64,000 nucleotides of DNA from Paracoccus laeviglucosivorans (lineage in GTDB: Bacteria > Pseudomonadota > Alphaproteobacteria > Rhodobacterales > Rhodobacteraceae): assembly GCF_900182695.1 (NCBI RefSeq), contig NZ_FXTK01000014.1:48648-112647 (forward strand). The letters are read 5' to 3'. Of this stretch, positions 63,623 through 64,000 are shown in pieces. Below the pieces are notes generated by a model. It made no database searches. It saw only the letters and a list, made by a program, of their open reading frames with translations, and was not told the DNA's origin. The position numbers were made by a program, and so were the translations under genes. Every line of letters begins with the position of its first letter. Position 1 is the stretch's first letter.

Positions 63623-63647
63623 AACGTGCCCGGTCCGGGCCTGTTCC
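63623..63647 (-). promoter_or_regulatory. EcfG-type promoter upstream of the DUF892 gene
   Basis: On the minus strand GGAAC (plus 63643-63647), 16 bp, CGTT (plus 63623-63626), a full consensus match. Confidence 0.7.
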
Positions 63648-63728
63648 GCTGTGATCTGACCCGGACATGCTAAGGCGCTGCCCGTGGGGTGAATTTTGCA
63701 GCCCGCGCCGGACGCGGGCCGGGTCCAT

Positions 63729-64000
63729 CAAATGCCGTCGCCGGGGATCGACCGGGCAGGGGGCCCGGCTCACCCCGGCGCCGCAGTCTTTTCCGATCAC
63801 ATGTCGTCCGCCTCGCATCCGCCGTCCGGTCGGATCAAGGGGCAAGCGCCACGCAGGCGCGTCGTCTGCGGCCGGGCCCGTGTCCTCGCTTTGCTGCGGG
63901 CCGCACCAGCCCGGCCTCCGACCCATGACCGCCCGGCCTGCGGCCACGGGCAGGGCGGTGCCCTCCCCGTTCTGCCCTCCGGAAAACACCGGGGTTTTCC
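63729..64000. repeat. 271-bp interspersed repeat, copy B (cut by window end)
   Basis: Direct, ~96% identical copy of 59588-59858. It reaches the last base of the window, inside the palindrome arm (CCCTCCGGAAAA...), so its true right end lies outside. Confidence 0.9.

Overview
This window looks like an alphaproteobacterial replicon of the Paracoccus/Rhodobacteraceae type. That is judged from the high GC content, the protein family mix (HWE-type histidine kinases, NepR, H-NS/HvrA-like protein, DUF1127, DUF3768, Atu4866-domain protein) and GGAAC-N16/17-CGTT-like promoters. Several stretches are decayed (nested insertion sequences, frameshifted genes, truncated genes), so it is an accessory region or megaplasmid-like segment rather than conserved core.

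Layout. 0.3-3.2 kb: a rare fusion of an aminotransferase and a 2-hydroxyacid dehydrogenase. 3.4-7.4 kb: an IS3-family element split by an IS110-family element, a second IS110 remnant, and a decayed epimerase-like gene. 7.7-10.9 kb: an SDR/Atu4866 pair with a divergent LysR regulator, and a CsbD-like stress gene. 11.2-15.8 kb: a LacI regulator, two matching operators, and a translationally coupled nucleobase permease, amidohydrolase and TSUP exporter. 15.8-19.3 kb: small and exported proteins, a DUF2231 membrane protein and a sorbosone-dehydrogenase-like enzyme. 19.4-26.8 kb: an HWE kinase and two receiver proteins, a NepR-like anti-sigma factor beside a degenerate ECF sigma gene, SDRs, an FAD oxidoreductase and a PRC-barrel pseudogene. 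27-30.4 kb: a shortened LuxR protein, a Crp fragment, a GT8 glycosyltransferase and a pyruvyltransferase-like protein. 30.9-39.4 kb: a DJ-1/PfpI protein, a four-gene glycosyltransferase operon and a large catalase. 39.4-40.7 kb: a pseudogene graveyard. 41-48.5 kb: a hybrid kinase-CheR-HWE kinase operon and a divergent GAF/HWE kinase. 48.7-49.7 kb: VapBC and an mnmH pseudogene. 50.3-57.8 kb: a double-glycine peptide, a novel protein, a membrane fusion protein, a C39-peptidase ABC exporter, a two-component system and an HTTM-like protein. 58-59.4 kb: an ECF41-type sigma factor with its AhpD-like partner. 59.5-64 kb: a duplicated 271-bp repeat, DUF3768, DUF1127, a frameshifted H-NS, a cold-shock protein and a DUF892 ferritin-like protein.

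Two themes stand out. First, at least ten transcription units are preceded by a box matching the general stress response sigma factor EcfG (GGAAC, 16-17 bp, then CGTT/GGTT/TGTT). These include CsbD, the catalase, DJ-1, DUF892, the PRC-barrel operon, SDR and FAD enzymes and the hybrid-kinase operon. Together with nepR and several HWE kinases, much of the window reads as a stress regulon. Second, 50.3-57.8 kb is a compact putative peptide maturation/export island. Its very basic, cysteine-free peptide and its ParB-like companion protein fit no system I recognise.

All calls were made by reading the sequence and translations; no database search or computation was run.
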